A stretch of 64,000 bases of DNA from Chondrus crispus (Eukaryota; Rhodophyta; Florideophyceae; Gigartinales; Gigartinaceae). Below the pieces are notes generated by a model. That model had not been told where the DNA came from and made no database searches. It saw nothing but the letters and a program-made list of their open reading frames with translations. The DNA lies in the NCBI RefSeq assembly GCF_000350225.1, contig NW_005179156.1, positions 62,001-126,000 of the forward strand, written 5' to 3'. Below are positions 1 through 9,867 of this stretch, one piece after another. Numbering within the stretch: position 1 is the first letter of the stretch; the number at the start of each line of letters is the position of its first letter. Made by a program: the position numbers and the translations under genes.

Positions 1-933
1 TCCGTCACCCAGACCACCGTTGTAGTGTAACTCCAGACCGAAGCTGTCGTCGACACAATTCTAGGTCGGGTTTGCTGTAGACAATTCTAGGGTGAGAGAC
101 CACTTTTGCAGTGCGTCTCCAGACCGGGACTTTCGTAGCCAAAATTCTTGATCAGGTCTCCTGTACACCAACAATTCTAGGTCGGGAGACCACTTTTGTA
201 GTGCAATGTGCCTGGCAGGCCGCGAACACAGTCCGACGGTCAAACAAAAAGACGAAAAACAACAACAGCAACAATCACTGCCGATGGCACGCGCTACGGA
301 GCGTTAGAGACTCCCTTTCCCCTTGTGCGGGCTTGCGGCCCACGGTAGCTGGTACCAACTCTGTCTTATACAGCAAGACCTTCGACGGAGGCGTCGTCGC
401 AACAGCCTTCCCACGGAACTTGAAACAGTAGCAGCGCTACACAACGTGTTGCCCGATGGCTAAAACACCTACACCGGATCGGTCGCAACCAACTCCAGTG
501 GAACCAACACAATTAAGGGAAAAATAGTTCTAGAGATAGAAATGAATAAGGAAATAAAGAAAAAAGAAAAGGGAACCCCCGAGCGCAAAGGATGCCGTAG
601 GCTTAGGTAAAAGGGAGCGTCTTGGTAGAGACGGACTTCGACCAAGGCGACATTCAACTCCGGCAACTCGGGTTACCTTTACTGACTTGGTGGTCAGAGG
701 GGTAAGGTATATATCGCCCCGCCGGAGCCACTACAGTGGCTCGCGGCGCTAGATCCTAGATCTAATCTAGTGTCAGCAAAATTAATGCCAACTAATTAAC
801 TAAATAAAATAAAATAATTAAAAATTAAAACTGTGCAATTATTCACACGTGTGTCCCCCAACCCGGACTACTTTTCATATCCAAATATTTTCCTTTCTTT
901 TCACCCCCTTTTTCAGGTGCGTATTGCACTACA
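1..933 (-). mobile_element. E1: 5' LTR and leader of a minus-strand element, running off the window
   Basis: On the minus strand an LTR starts at 933 (TGTAGTGCAATACGCACC) and ends at 197 (...GCACTACA). A leader at 196-1 follows and holds a primer-site-like TGGTCTCCCGACCTAGAA just after the LTR. The LTR is 737 bp, whereas sister LTRs (62917-63967) are about 1050 bp. The missing 300 bp or so was lost between two short CTACCG repeats, with the junction near 340-350. The LTR abuts the gag of E2 directly, so E1 most likely inserted into that gag; its other end and the second TSD lie left of the window. The TATA box and palindrome near 700-745 are read on the minus strand. Confidence 0.85.
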
Positions 934-2497
934 GTCTTCTTGTCCTTAGCGCGGCTCGCCGAGCCATGCGCCTTCGCGTAATTAACTAGTCTCAAAAACG
1001 AAACGTCCCGATTGTCTTGTCGGTATTGAGATACCATCGGCTTGATACTCGAATCGAGTCCTTCAATAAACATCGTCATTTGTTCTTCCATCGAATATAC
1101 GTTTCCACATCGGTTGCTCGCGTCCGTCAGACGGATATAAAATTCCATCTCGTCTTCAAACGGTCTTTGTTGAACTTCTCGCAAAGCGAGCACGGCTTGA
1201 CGGATCGCCTCGTCGGTTGCGAAACTCCTCAACAACCACTGTACGGTCTCCGGCCAAACGGATATCTTTCCGTGATGGGCCCCGGTCGTCTGAGACACCG
1301 AAGTGTACTGTCTCAGGGCGATGCCGCTTAGAAATTCGGGCAACAAGCGGATCGCTTGCCCCTCGTTCATTTCTTGAGTATCGAACTCTTGAACTAATTT
1401 TGCCAAAAAATCCAACACAAGGACCCCGTCCTCACCTGTGAACGTGTTGTCCTTCTTCACCTTAGGCGGAATATCTCTCCTGATTTTTCGCACGGCGGTC
1501 CGCCGGGAACTTGACAAATATGTCTGCGAGTTCCGCAAGCGGTACGTTCGGTACGAAAGTAACTTGTTGAGGAGGTAGTTGGTCGGATTCAGCTCCTCCA
1601 ACTCCTCCCATCGCGGCCCGCACCGCGTTGCGACATCTTCGGGCTCCGCGTCCTTGTCTCTCCGCGAGGCGGACGAAGTGATCCCGCCCCGTCTGGAGGT
1701 AATTTTCTTGCCCTGCGATATTCCTTTTCCTTCCTCGGAACGATGTTCGGAATTGCTGGCATGGTTCGACGAACCGTTGTCACCATCTTCGGAAAGGCCA
1801 TTCGACTCGGCCATTGAGTCTTGGTCCTCTGGCTCGTCACTACAGTGACCCTTGCTTGTACGTCGCTTGTCCTTCTTCGAGGGCTTCGACTTGGAGCTCC
1901 GCTGACGAGCGGGCTTGTCCTTCTTCGAGCGACGGTCGCCCTCTCTACCCCAAGGGGGCGGCTCGTCGTCCGATCCTTGCGGAGCTTGATCCGCGGCCTG
2001 CTCAAGGTCCTTGAGACGATGCGCGGCGCGATCGAATCGGTCATCCATGCTTGTTCTAGATTTTCCTAAGGACACCAAGGCCTGATTTGCGTCGCGCCTT
2101 GCGTCCTTGACTGAAATTTTCAACGAGGCTAGGACCTCCGGCTCCAGACCGTCGGTCGCCTTACCTCGCTCCTTCTCGACGAGATCCACTCGAGCCGACA
2201 GCTCTCCCAAAACGGTGTGGAACTCGGATGCTTGCAACTCCAGTTGCTTCCGGACGAGGGCTAATTCAGCCTCGAGATTTTCGTCATCTCTTGGCGAATT
2301 TCCTCGCCCATCTTCTCGAACCTGTAGGATAGGTTATCCTTGTCGGCTTCAATCCCCGTCCGGGATTCTTGACCTTCGAGATCCGTGGCCGTATTGGCCT
2401 GGCTTCGGGTGCGAGGACCTCGCGGGATCCTCGACGCCCTTGCCGATCCGCTCCTACTGGCCCCGGGACCGACGTCTCCGGGGGCGCTTGTCGACAT
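934..2497 (-). pseudogene. E2 gag, truncated and frameshifted (family A)
   Basis: This is a Gag structural protein of a Ty3/gypsy chromovirus, truncated. The start ATG is at 2497 (MSTSAPGDVGPG). The N-terminus is a basic/Ser-rich arm followed by a coiled-coil-like stretch rich in Glu, Leu and Arg, then a charged linker, then the conserved Gag core (WEELEELNPTNYLLNKLL and onward). A one-base loss in an A run near 2275 shifts the frame, so residues after about 75 continue in another frame from 2237. At 933/934 the reading frame runs straight into the LTR of E1, so the zinc knuckle and all of pol are missing from the window. The other family A gags lie at 9868, 27477 and 50511. Confidence 0.85.
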
Positions 2498-2749
2498 CGC
2501 TCGTACGAGCGAACCTACACAAAAAAAGTTACAAACAAAAATAAAAAAGAGACTCCGTCACCCAGACCACCGTTGTAGTGTAACTCCAGACCGAAGCTGT
2601 CGTCGACACAATTCTAGGTCGGGTTTGCTGTAGACAATTCTAGGGTGAGAGACCATTTTTGCAGTGCGTCTCCAGACCGGGACTTTCGTAGCCAAAATTC
2701 TTGATCAGGTCTCCTGTACACCAACAATTCTAGGTCGGGAGACCACTTT
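2498..2749 (-). other. E2 5' leader between LTR and gag
   Basis: This is an untranslated leader on the minus strand. It holds several degenerate copies of the primer-site motif (TGGTCTCCC.ACCTAGAATT) and a further TGGTCTGGGTGAC copy nearer gag. It is nearly identical to 1-196 and to the A3 leader at 27224-27476, so E1, E2 and A3 form one subfamily. The leaders of A2 and A4 are different. Confidence 0.7.
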
Positions 2750-4457
2750 TGTAGTGCAATGTGCCTGGCAGGCCGCGAACACAGTCCGACGGTCAAACAA
2801 AAAGACGAAAAACAACAACAGCAACAATCACTGCCGATGGCACGCGCTACGGAGCGTTAGAGACTCCCTTTCCCCTTGTGCGGGCTTGCGGCCCACGGTA
2901 GCTGGTACCAACTCTGTCTTATACAGCAAGACCTTCGACGGAGGCGTCGTCGCAACAGCCTTCCCACGGAACTTGAAACAGTAGCAGCGCTACACAACGT
3001 GTTGCCCGATGGCTAAAACACCTACACCGGATCGGTCGCAACCAACTCCAGTGGAACCAACACAATTAAGGGAAAAATAGTTCTAGAGATAGAAATGAAT
3101 AGGGAAATAAAGGAAAAAGAAAAGGGAACCCCCGAGCGCAAAGGATGCCGTAGGCTTAGGTAAAAGGGAGCGTCTTGGTAGAGACGGACTTCGACCAAGG
3201 CGACATTCAACTCTGCCAACTTGGGTTACTGTAGTGCAATACGCACCTGGAAAGGGGAGTGAAAAGAAAGGAAAATATTTGGATATGAAAAGTAGTCCGG
3301 GTTGGGGGACACACGTGTGAATAATTGCACAGTTTTAATTTTTAATTATTTTATTTTATTTAGTTAATTAGTTGGCATTAATTTTGCTGACACTAGATTA
3401 GATCTAGGATCTAGCGCCGCGAGCTACTGTACTAGCTCCGGCGGGGCGATATATACCTTAGCCCTCTGACGACCAAGGCAGTAAAGGTAACCCGAGTTGC
3501 CAGAGTCTGATATCGCCTTGGTTGAAGTCCGTCTTTTACAAGACATTCCCTTTAACTACAGATTACTTTATCCTTTGCGCTCAGGGGTCCCCTTTTTGCT
3601 TACCAATTTTCCTTTATTTCCCTATCCTAATTTCCCTTAATCTTGAGTTGGTCCCACCTTGTAGGATTGCGATCCGCACCGTGACGTCATTTGCCATCGG
3701 GCTTCTGTGTTGGGGCACCAGTGGTGCTTTTCTCAGTGTTAGTTCCATCGGAATCTGGTTGCGACCGATCCGTTGTTGGTACTTTGCCATCGGGCAGTAC
3801 GACGGTGTAGCGCTGCTACGTTTTCTTCTTTCCCGACGGGCTACGTTGCGACGTCCCCGTCGAAGACCTTATCAAGGGTATAAGGTGTACAAGGCGATCT
3901 TCGAGCATTGGATTTACGACCCATCGGACCAGGTTTATCGAAACACCCCTCCGAACTCGTCGAGCAGTTGCCTTTACAAGTGTCTACCACCATTTACCGA
4001 TCCCGGGCTGGGCCCTTCTCTTTGCCCCCCCCTATCAGGGATCCGAGCTACTGCGGGCCGCAAACCCGCTTAAAGAGGACAGGGAGCTTCGAACACTCCG
4101 TAGCGCTGTGCCGTTGGCAGTTGTTGTTTTTGTTGTTGTTGTTTGTGTTGGAACGTCGGACCTTGGTCTCTGCCTAACAGGCGCATTGCACTACAGTTAC
4201 CTTTACTGACTTGGTGGTCAGAGGGGTAAGGCATATATCGCCCCGCCAGAGCCACTACAGTGGCTCGCAGCGCTAAATCCCAGATCTAATCTAGTGTCAG
4301 CCAAATTAATGCCAACTACTTAACTAAATAAAATAAAATAATTAAAAATTAAAACTGTGCAATTATTCACACGTGTGTCCCCCAACCCGGACTACTTTTC
4401 ATACTCAAATATTTTCCTTTCTTTTCACCCCCCTTTTCAGGTGCGTATTGCACTACA
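2750..4457 (-). mobile_element. E2 5' LTR, split by a solo LTR
   Basis: This minus-strand LTR begins at 4457 and ends at 2750. It is split at 3229/4196 by a plus-strand solo LTR. The two halves together resemble the 737-bp LTR of E1, including the same internal deletion. Its first 260 bp shares diagnostic bases with the A3 5' LTR (TTTGAGTATGAAAAGTAG), so the two are sister copies. The flank at 4458 (CCGAC...) is the interior of another LTR, E0, which E2 entered. Confidence 0.85.
3230..4195 (+). mobile_element. Solo LTR, type D-prime, TSD GTTAC
   Basis: This is a 966-bp LTR bounded by TGTAGTGCAATACG and GCATTGCACTACA. It is flanked by GTTAC at 3225-3229 and 4196-4200, a perfect 5-bp TSD. It lies inside the E2 LTR in the opposite orientation. 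No internal retroelement sequence remains, so it is a solo LTR left by LTR-LTR recombination. It carries CACACGTGTG near 3310, a TATA box near 3450 and a (TTG)n tract near its 3' end. It is the same lineage as 25471-26437. Confidence 0.93.
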
Positions 4458-5100
4458 CCGACGTGTTGCCCGATGGCTAAAAACACCCTCACCGGCGCGA
4501 TCGCGATCGCGGTAGGCGGTACCAACTCTGTCTTATACAGTAAGACCTTCGACGGAGGCGTCGTTGCAACAGCCTTCCCACGGAACTTGAAACAGTAGCA
4601 GCGCTAGGCAACGTGCTGCCCGATGGCTAAAACACCTACACCGGATCGGTCGCAACCAACTCGAGTGGAACCAACACAATTAAGGGAAAAATAGAGGTAG
4701 AGATAGAAAAGAATAGGCAAATAAAAGAAAAAGAAAAGGGAACCCCCGAGCGCAAAGGATGCCGTAGGCTTAGGTAAAAGGGAGCGTCTTGGTAGAGACG
4801 GACTTCGACCAAGGCGACATTCAACTCCGGCAACTCGGGTTACCTTTACTGACTTGGTGGTCAGAGGGGTAAGGTATATATCGCCCCGCCGGAGCCACTA
4901 CAGTGGCTCGCGGCGCTAGATCCTAGATCTAATCTAGTGTCAGCAAAATTAATGCCAACTAATTAACTAAATAAAATAAAATAATTAAAAATTAAAACTG
5001 TGCAATTATTCACACGTTTGTCCCCCAACCCGGACTGCTTTTCATATCCAAATATTTTCCTTTCTTTTCACCCCCTTTTTCAGGTGCATATTGCACTACA
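4458..5100 (-). mobile_element. E0: partial LTR inserted in G2 gag
   Basis: This is a minus-strand LTR whose 5' end is at 5100 (TGTAGTGCAATATGCACC reading inward). It is cut at 4458 by the insertion of E2, and its remainder must lie left of the window. At 5100/5101 it abuts the gag of G2, so E0 is an older insertion into that gene. An 18-bp near-palindrome (GAGCCACTACAGTGGCTC, 4892-4909) sits just upstream of the minus-strand TATA box at 4873-4882. Whether E0 is a solo LTR or part of a full element cannot be seen. Confidence 0.8.
4892..4909 (-). promoter_or_regulatory. Palindrome next to LTR TATA box
   Basis: GAGCCACTACAGTGGCTC has 8-bp inverted arms around a 2-bp centre, about 10 bp from the TATATA box of the same LTR. 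It is repeated in other LTRs here, for example at 49199-49216 on the plus strand. A promoter-proximal regulatory role is inferred from position and conservation only. Confidence 0.45.
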
Positions 5101-5972
5101 ATGGCCGAAAGGCTACCCGGTGCCCCCTCGAGAGGGCCCGGTGGTACTGTACCTCCGAGCGCCGCCGCCCTCGAAGGTTGGCGTCCAACTGGTGCCGCTA
5201 CCAGTCGGACTGCAGAAGGAAGCCGTCCTCCGATAGACGCGAACTTCGCCTTTGAGACCCAAGCCTTGCCGCCTATCGCCGGAGGTAGGCGGCAAGTGGA
5301 CCGCGTATCGTACGCGGACGAACAGGACCGTGGAGGAGCCGCCCGCGGATCCGGAGAACTGATGTTCTCCGTCGATCCCCGCTGGGGCGGCTACCCGCCG
5401 GCGAGTTACGCCGAGCATCCAGGTCCGGTAGACGTCCGTACGCTACCGGTTACCTCCTTCGGCACGCTGGGTCCCGCTGAACCCGAGCTCGAGCCGGTAC
5501 ATACGATGATCCAAGAGTTCAGCGCCGTTGCTGACCATCGTATGTACCGCTTGGATAACACCTCGAGGCTCGTTACCTCGGGTGACGCGGGACGGATCGC
5601 GAAGTACGTCCAACGCTGTCGTGGGATCCGTCCTACGATGCGCAGCTTCAACGGTACCGACCCGATCCAGCTGCTGCCGTTCTTGAAGGATATCCGAATC
5701 ACCTTCAACTCGCAACACCTGACCGAAGGTGTTGCGGTACGAGTCCTCGCGCACTTCCTCGAGCGCGACGCGGAGCGCCTGTATACGAGTTATACGATGC
5801 GTGGCCTCCGCGCCGGCCAGCTCCACGACGACGTGAGCTGGCCCGGGCTCGTGAATCAATTCTTAAAACGCTACCTCACGGATGACGTGTTAGGTGAAGC
5901 GTACGACGCTGTCGCTACGGCGCGACAGCAATCGCATGAGACGGAAAGCACGTTTGCTGACCGACTCGAGAC
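5101..5972 (+). pseudogene. G2 gag, first visible part
   Basis: This is the N-terminal half of Gag of a second gypsy family, G2. The true start lies upstream and was displaced by E0. The protein begins with a Pro/Gly/Arg-rich arm (PSRGPGGTVP), then a segment shared with G2b (GGAARGSGELMFSVDPRWGG). From about residue 175 comes a capsid-like region (FNGTDPIQLLPFLKDIRITF) that resembles family A Gag in layout. It is broken at 5972/5973 by a solo LTR. The phase here (frame 1) matches that after 6750 (frame 2) once the 778-bp insertion plus TSD is discounted, so the insertion alone breaks this gene. Confidence 0.85.
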
Positions 5973-6745
5973 TGTGGAAAGGTCAGCGGGGCAGAGGGAA
6001 GAAGGATGGTTGAAGGTTGCTGGTGGTTGACGGGAAAAGAAGTTGATACCATTTTACTCTTGGTCGCCAACTATTGGCGCTACTTATACTCTTCGAACTA
6101 CATACAATACGAGCCATTAGGGCTGGTCACGTGACTCTCCTTCTTGCACTCGTTGATTATCAAGTGACTCTCCCTGTTGCACTCTCGGTTGATAATCAAG
6201 TGACTCTCCTTCTTGCACTCTCGGTTGATAATCAAGTGACTCTCCTTCTTGCACTCTCGGTTGATAATCAAGTGACTCTCCTACTTCCACTCTCGGTTGA
6301 TAGTCAAATGACTTTCCTACTTGCACTCTCTCTTGCTAATAATTTGGGACCGTTTGAGAGTCAATAATATCTGAATGTACTGTACTGTAGATTACAGATT
6401 TTACACTACGATTAATAACCACTGTGGCACATACGTCATACGTGTCATACACATCTAGGACAAATGTCATACGTGTCACACACTTGTCAAATCGAGAAAA
6501 ATGAAACATGTTCAGAATGTACTGTAGAGTGCCACGAGGTACATAACTTACACGTGTCAACACCCAAATTGAAACATGCTCGGAATTGATAGGAAAGTGC
6601 AACCGTGTACAAATATATGACACGTGTCCACGTTGAAGACCAAACATCCTTAGAATGCTCTTGCAAGCATTTTAGGTTTCGTCGACGTACACGTGTAATA
6701 TCTGTCCAGGCTTGTAGCTTAGCATGTGGTCGAAGATTTCCAACA
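5973..6745. mobile_element. Solo LTR of an otherwise unseen family, TSD GAGAC
   Basis: This is a 773-bp insertion in G2 gag that starts TGTGGAAAGG, ends TTTCCAACA and is flanked by GAGAC at 5968-5972 and 6746-6750. TG...CA ends, a 5-bp TSD and the absence of coding sequence make a solo LTR the best reading. Orientation is uncertain. It contains about six 36-bp tandem repeats (6130-6342). Further right (6430-6700) are several CACGTG-type palindromes (ACACGTGTC, TACACGTGTA). It shares no clear similarity with the other LTRs here. Confidence 0.75.
6130..6342. repeat. 36-bp tandem repeat, about six units
   Basis: The units start GTGACTCTCC and contain CTCGGTTGATAATCAA. The central three units are nearly identical, while the first (33 bp) and last are diverged. 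Position inside an LTR suggests enhancer-like U3 repeats, which is inference. The open frames across it are a by-product of a period divisible by three. Confidence 0.85.
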
Positions 6746-8044
6746 GAGACTGCCGCGTTCCGATGCACGGCGGTCTTCTCCGAACAGTATCTCGCGCACT
6801 ACTTCGTGCGGGGACTGGCACCGGCAACCCGTGCCGCAGTGTCCGAAACTGTGCAAAGGCTGCCAGGAAGTCAGAAGACCGATCTTCCGACCATCCGCCG
6901 TATCGCCACGGCGGAAGGTACAATGTACCGCGCCCGGCGCGGTTTACCTCTGCCAGATTCGAAACCGGCAGGGAGGGCTGGCACGACTACGAAGTCCGCC
7001 GCGACAAGTTCGCCCCCGTCGACCCTCCATATCGGGGAGGATGAGTGGCAGGCCGACCCTGTCCTCATTACGCAAGGAGCAGGGCCCGTGGGGGCACGAA
7101 CCCCCTCACCGATGTCGACCGGAACGACATCGAGTTTCGCGACCGCATTCGCGGCCACTCCGAGAGTGGCAAGGGGCACGGACCCCCGCGTCGCCGAGCT
7201 CGATATCTCGAGTCGAGATAGGGGAAGCGCCTCGCCTCGCGTGCCCCTCCTCACCAATGAGGAGGCGCGGCACGAGGCGACCTTCGCCTCAACGGACCGC
7301 AGCGCGTACGTGTGGTGGCTATGCCGTACGTACGGGCATGCCATGTACGCGTGCCCGTTCCTGTCGCCGGAACAACAAATGTTCACGGCGTACCGGAACT
7401 ACCGCTACCAGATGGAGACGCGCCCCGGTGCGCGTAATCTCCTCCAGCAAGCGGCGAGTGAGGGCCGTCCCCCGCGTCAAGGTTTCCCGAACCGATCGGG
7501 TGGGGGCGCACGCTTCGCCCCCCGTGGAGGCGGGTACCGTCGTAACGAAGTCGATCGTCGGGATCGACCCGCCTACCGGCAGGCGGACACAAGGTACCCC
7601 CGACAAGGAGAAAGAGGGGACCGAGACCGTTCTCGGTTACCCCAACAGGTACAAAGTGCGATAATGTACCTGCAAGACTGGGTAGAGGATCCGTACCCTC
7701 TACCCACGGAGGGTCACGAAGGCGAGCCGACTCGCTTCGTCCCCCATATCCTGCGACGACTGGACGCTGCAGGTCAAGGCCCGGAAGTACCCGAATACTT
7801 CGCCACGGCCGCCGAGCCGCAGTGGGGGAATCGTCCCGACCCACGCGGTCGGCTACCGGAAGAAGACCTGGCCGTCGATAGCCAGGAGGTTAGCTCCGAT
7901 AGCACGGGTAGTTCGAAAAAAGGGTATAGACGGTTACGTACACGCGGTCGCGTGAGCCGTCTTGTCCCACGGACTAGACCCGACCCCGCGTGCTCGCCAA
8001 GGACACGGGGGGTATTGTCCGATAATACATCCCCCGCTACCTGA
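6746..8044 (+). pseudogene. G2 gag, second part, with altered zinc knuckle
   Basis: Gag resumes here after the solo LTR (RGLAPATRAAVSETVQRLPG). A Pro/Thr/Arg-rich region follows, and then a nucleocapsid knuckle at 7313-7357 that reads WWLCRTYGHAMYAC. The expected CX2CX4HX4C pattern has Trp (TGG, 7313-7315) in place of the first Cys, so zinc binding is probably impaired. The tail is RG-rich (GGGARFAPRGGG) as in many nucleocapsids. The frame stays open to the stop at 8042-8044 and overlaps the following protease frame by about 80 bases. The same region is present in G2b at 40972-41620. Confidence 0.85.
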
Positions 8045-8680
8045 GGCGAGCACGGGAGCTCCTGTAATGCCGATACAGGAGGGAGCGCACGTCGAGGCCT
8101 CCGAAGGCCCGACGTTAGGGGAACAAGACACCGGGACAGCCGACGTCCCGGTGAGGCGTAACGAAGGCGACGGGGGCAACGACGACCGAAAAGATTCGGT
8201 CGACCCCCTGACTCCCGCGAGCCCAAGGTCGCCGGAGAAGGGTCCGTGTCGTACGCACTCGAATACTCCGAGACGCGTCACTAATCCGCGGACGCCCCAA
8301 GAAAGCGGGAGAAGGAAACGCAAGCGGGGCCAGCACCGAAATCGAAGGCCCCGACGGAACGACCTCACCGATAAGGCCGCCCCGAAGGTTGTCGACGGCA
8401 TCATTTGCCTTATGACGTCGAAGATTTACAACGTCCTCGGCTCGATAGCCACAGAGGGAAATGTATTTAAACCCCGCACGATCGCCGTTGATACGTGCTC
8501 GGGGTATAATCTGGTGAGGAAGGCCGACCTTCCCCCCGATTGGACGCGATACGTCGTGCACGACGCACCTCTGCCACGATTGGCAGGCGCGAATAGCAAC
8601 CCCCTCAAGCTTTCGGCCGTCGTCCGCCTGGCCGTGCGGTTGAGGAACACGGTGTTCCGAATTCCGTTCGTAGTCGCGGA
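7962..8680 (+). pseudogene. G2 pol, protease part, cut by element A2
   Basis: This is the start of pol, in the +1 frame relative to gag, with an overlap of about 80 bases at 7962-8044. A charged linker leads to a retropepsin domain near 8400-8680. The catalytic triplet region reads AVDTCSGYNLVRKADLP at 8487-8537. The Asp is kept, but the usual Gly of D-T/S-G is Cys (TGC, 8496-8498), which should disable or weaken the enzyme. The domain is cut at 8680 by A2 and continues at 23383 in the frame expected after removal of 14,702 bases. Confidence 0.85.
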
Positions 8681-9699
8681 TGTAGTGCAATACCCGTCTC
8701 GGGTAGGGGAAAGAAAGGAAGTGAAAAAGGAAAAAAAATTGGATACTGTAGTCCGGGTTTGAGGGACACACGTGTGCGACGAAGCGCACGATTATTTTAA
8801 TTATTTAATTTATTTACTAATTACATCTAGAATCTAGAGCCAGGAGCTACTGTACTCGCCCCGGCGGGGCTCTATATAACTTAGCCCTTTGACCAAACAA
8901 GTCAATAAACCAACCCGAGTTGCCGGAGTTGAATGTCGCCTTGGTCGAAGTCCGTCTCTACCAAGACGCTCCCTTTTACCTAAGCCTACGGCATCCTCTA
9001 TTGCTTGGGGGTCCCCTTTTCTCTTTCTTTTATTTCCCTATCCTTTTCTATCTCTAATTCTACCTATTTTCCCCTTATCTTGTGTTGGTGCCATCGGCCT
9101 CGGTTGCGACCGAACCGGTGTAGGTGTCTTTGCCATCGGGCGACACAGTTGACGTAGCGCTGCTACTGTGACCCATTTTCCGACGGAGACCGTTGCAACG
9201 ACGTCTCCCTCGAAGGGCTCCGTTGTGTTACGAGCCAGTGCTGGTGCCATCGGCCTCGGTTGCGACCGAACCGGTGTAGGTGTTTCGAGCCATCGGGCGG
9301 CACGGTTGACGTAGCGCTGCTACTTTCATTTCATCCTGTCGGGCTGCGTTGCGACGCCCCCGTCGAAGGCCTTGTCGCGTTACAAGGTGTCGAAGAAGTT
9401 CAACGAGCATTGGCCTTACAACCCAGTGGAACCGGGGTATCTACGTACGCGCCCCACCCCACACTCGTCGAGCAGTTCTCTTTGCAAGTCTCTACCACAC
9501 CGATCCCGGGCCAGGCTATTTATGTGCCCCCTGCATCAAGGATCTGAGCTACTACGAGTCGCAAGCTCGTTTCAACGGAGAAGGGAGAGTCGGACACTCC
9601 GTAGCGCTGTGCCATCGGCAGTTCTTCTTTTTGTTGCTGTTGTTGTTTTTGCTGGACCATCGGACCGCGGTCTCTGCCCGACAGGCGCATTGCACTACA
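8681..9699 (+). repeat. A2 5' LTR (type B)
   Basis: The LTR runs from TGTAGTGCAATACC to CATTGCACTACA and is 1019 bp. It contains CACACGTGTG near 8766-8775, a TATATAA box at 8873-8879 within a GC-rich context (CCCCGGCGGGGCTCTATATAA), and a TTG/CTG-rich tract near the 3' end. It shares layout with types A and D but differs in much of U3. Confidence 0.95.
8873..8879 (+). promoter_or_regulatory. TATA box of A2 5' LTR
   Basis: TATATAA follows the hairpin-forming CGCCCCGGCGGGGC. The equivalent site is at 22551-22557 in the 3' LTR. Transcription would be expected to start about 30 bp downstream, near 8905, which would place the U3/R boundary there (inference). Confidence 0.65.
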
Positions 9700-9703
9700 A
9701 AAG

Positions 9704-9721
9704 TGGTCTCCCGACCTAGAA
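9704..9721 (+). other. Primer-binding site of A2
   Basis: TGGTCTCCCGACCTAGAA lies four bases after the LTR end. The same 18-mer follows the unrelated G2b LTR (39649) and the A4 LTR (50349), and a one-base variant follows the A3 LTR (27228). It starts with TGG, as expected for pairing with a tRNA CCA end. I cannot name the tRNA. A partial second copy (CCCGACCTAGAA) follows within 30 bases. Confidence 0.75.
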
Positions 9722-9867
9722 TTAGCGTACAGGAGACCCGACCTAGAAACTGCGTAAGCTGAAACGTATTACAGGAGGTTTATCTGCGACGTAAGTTTAT
9801 TCAGGTGCGGTGGCGTTTTTCTATTTTTTTCTTTTTGTTAAGATTGGTTCGTTTTTGGAAACGAACC

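Noticed and set aside
3225..4200. Interpretation as an intact small element rather than a solo LTR
   Set aside because: No internal region, primer site or second LTR lies between the TSDs.
5113..5859. Minus-strand frames opposite G2 gag
   Set aside because: Shadows of the sense Gag, which has the recognisable capsid-like region.
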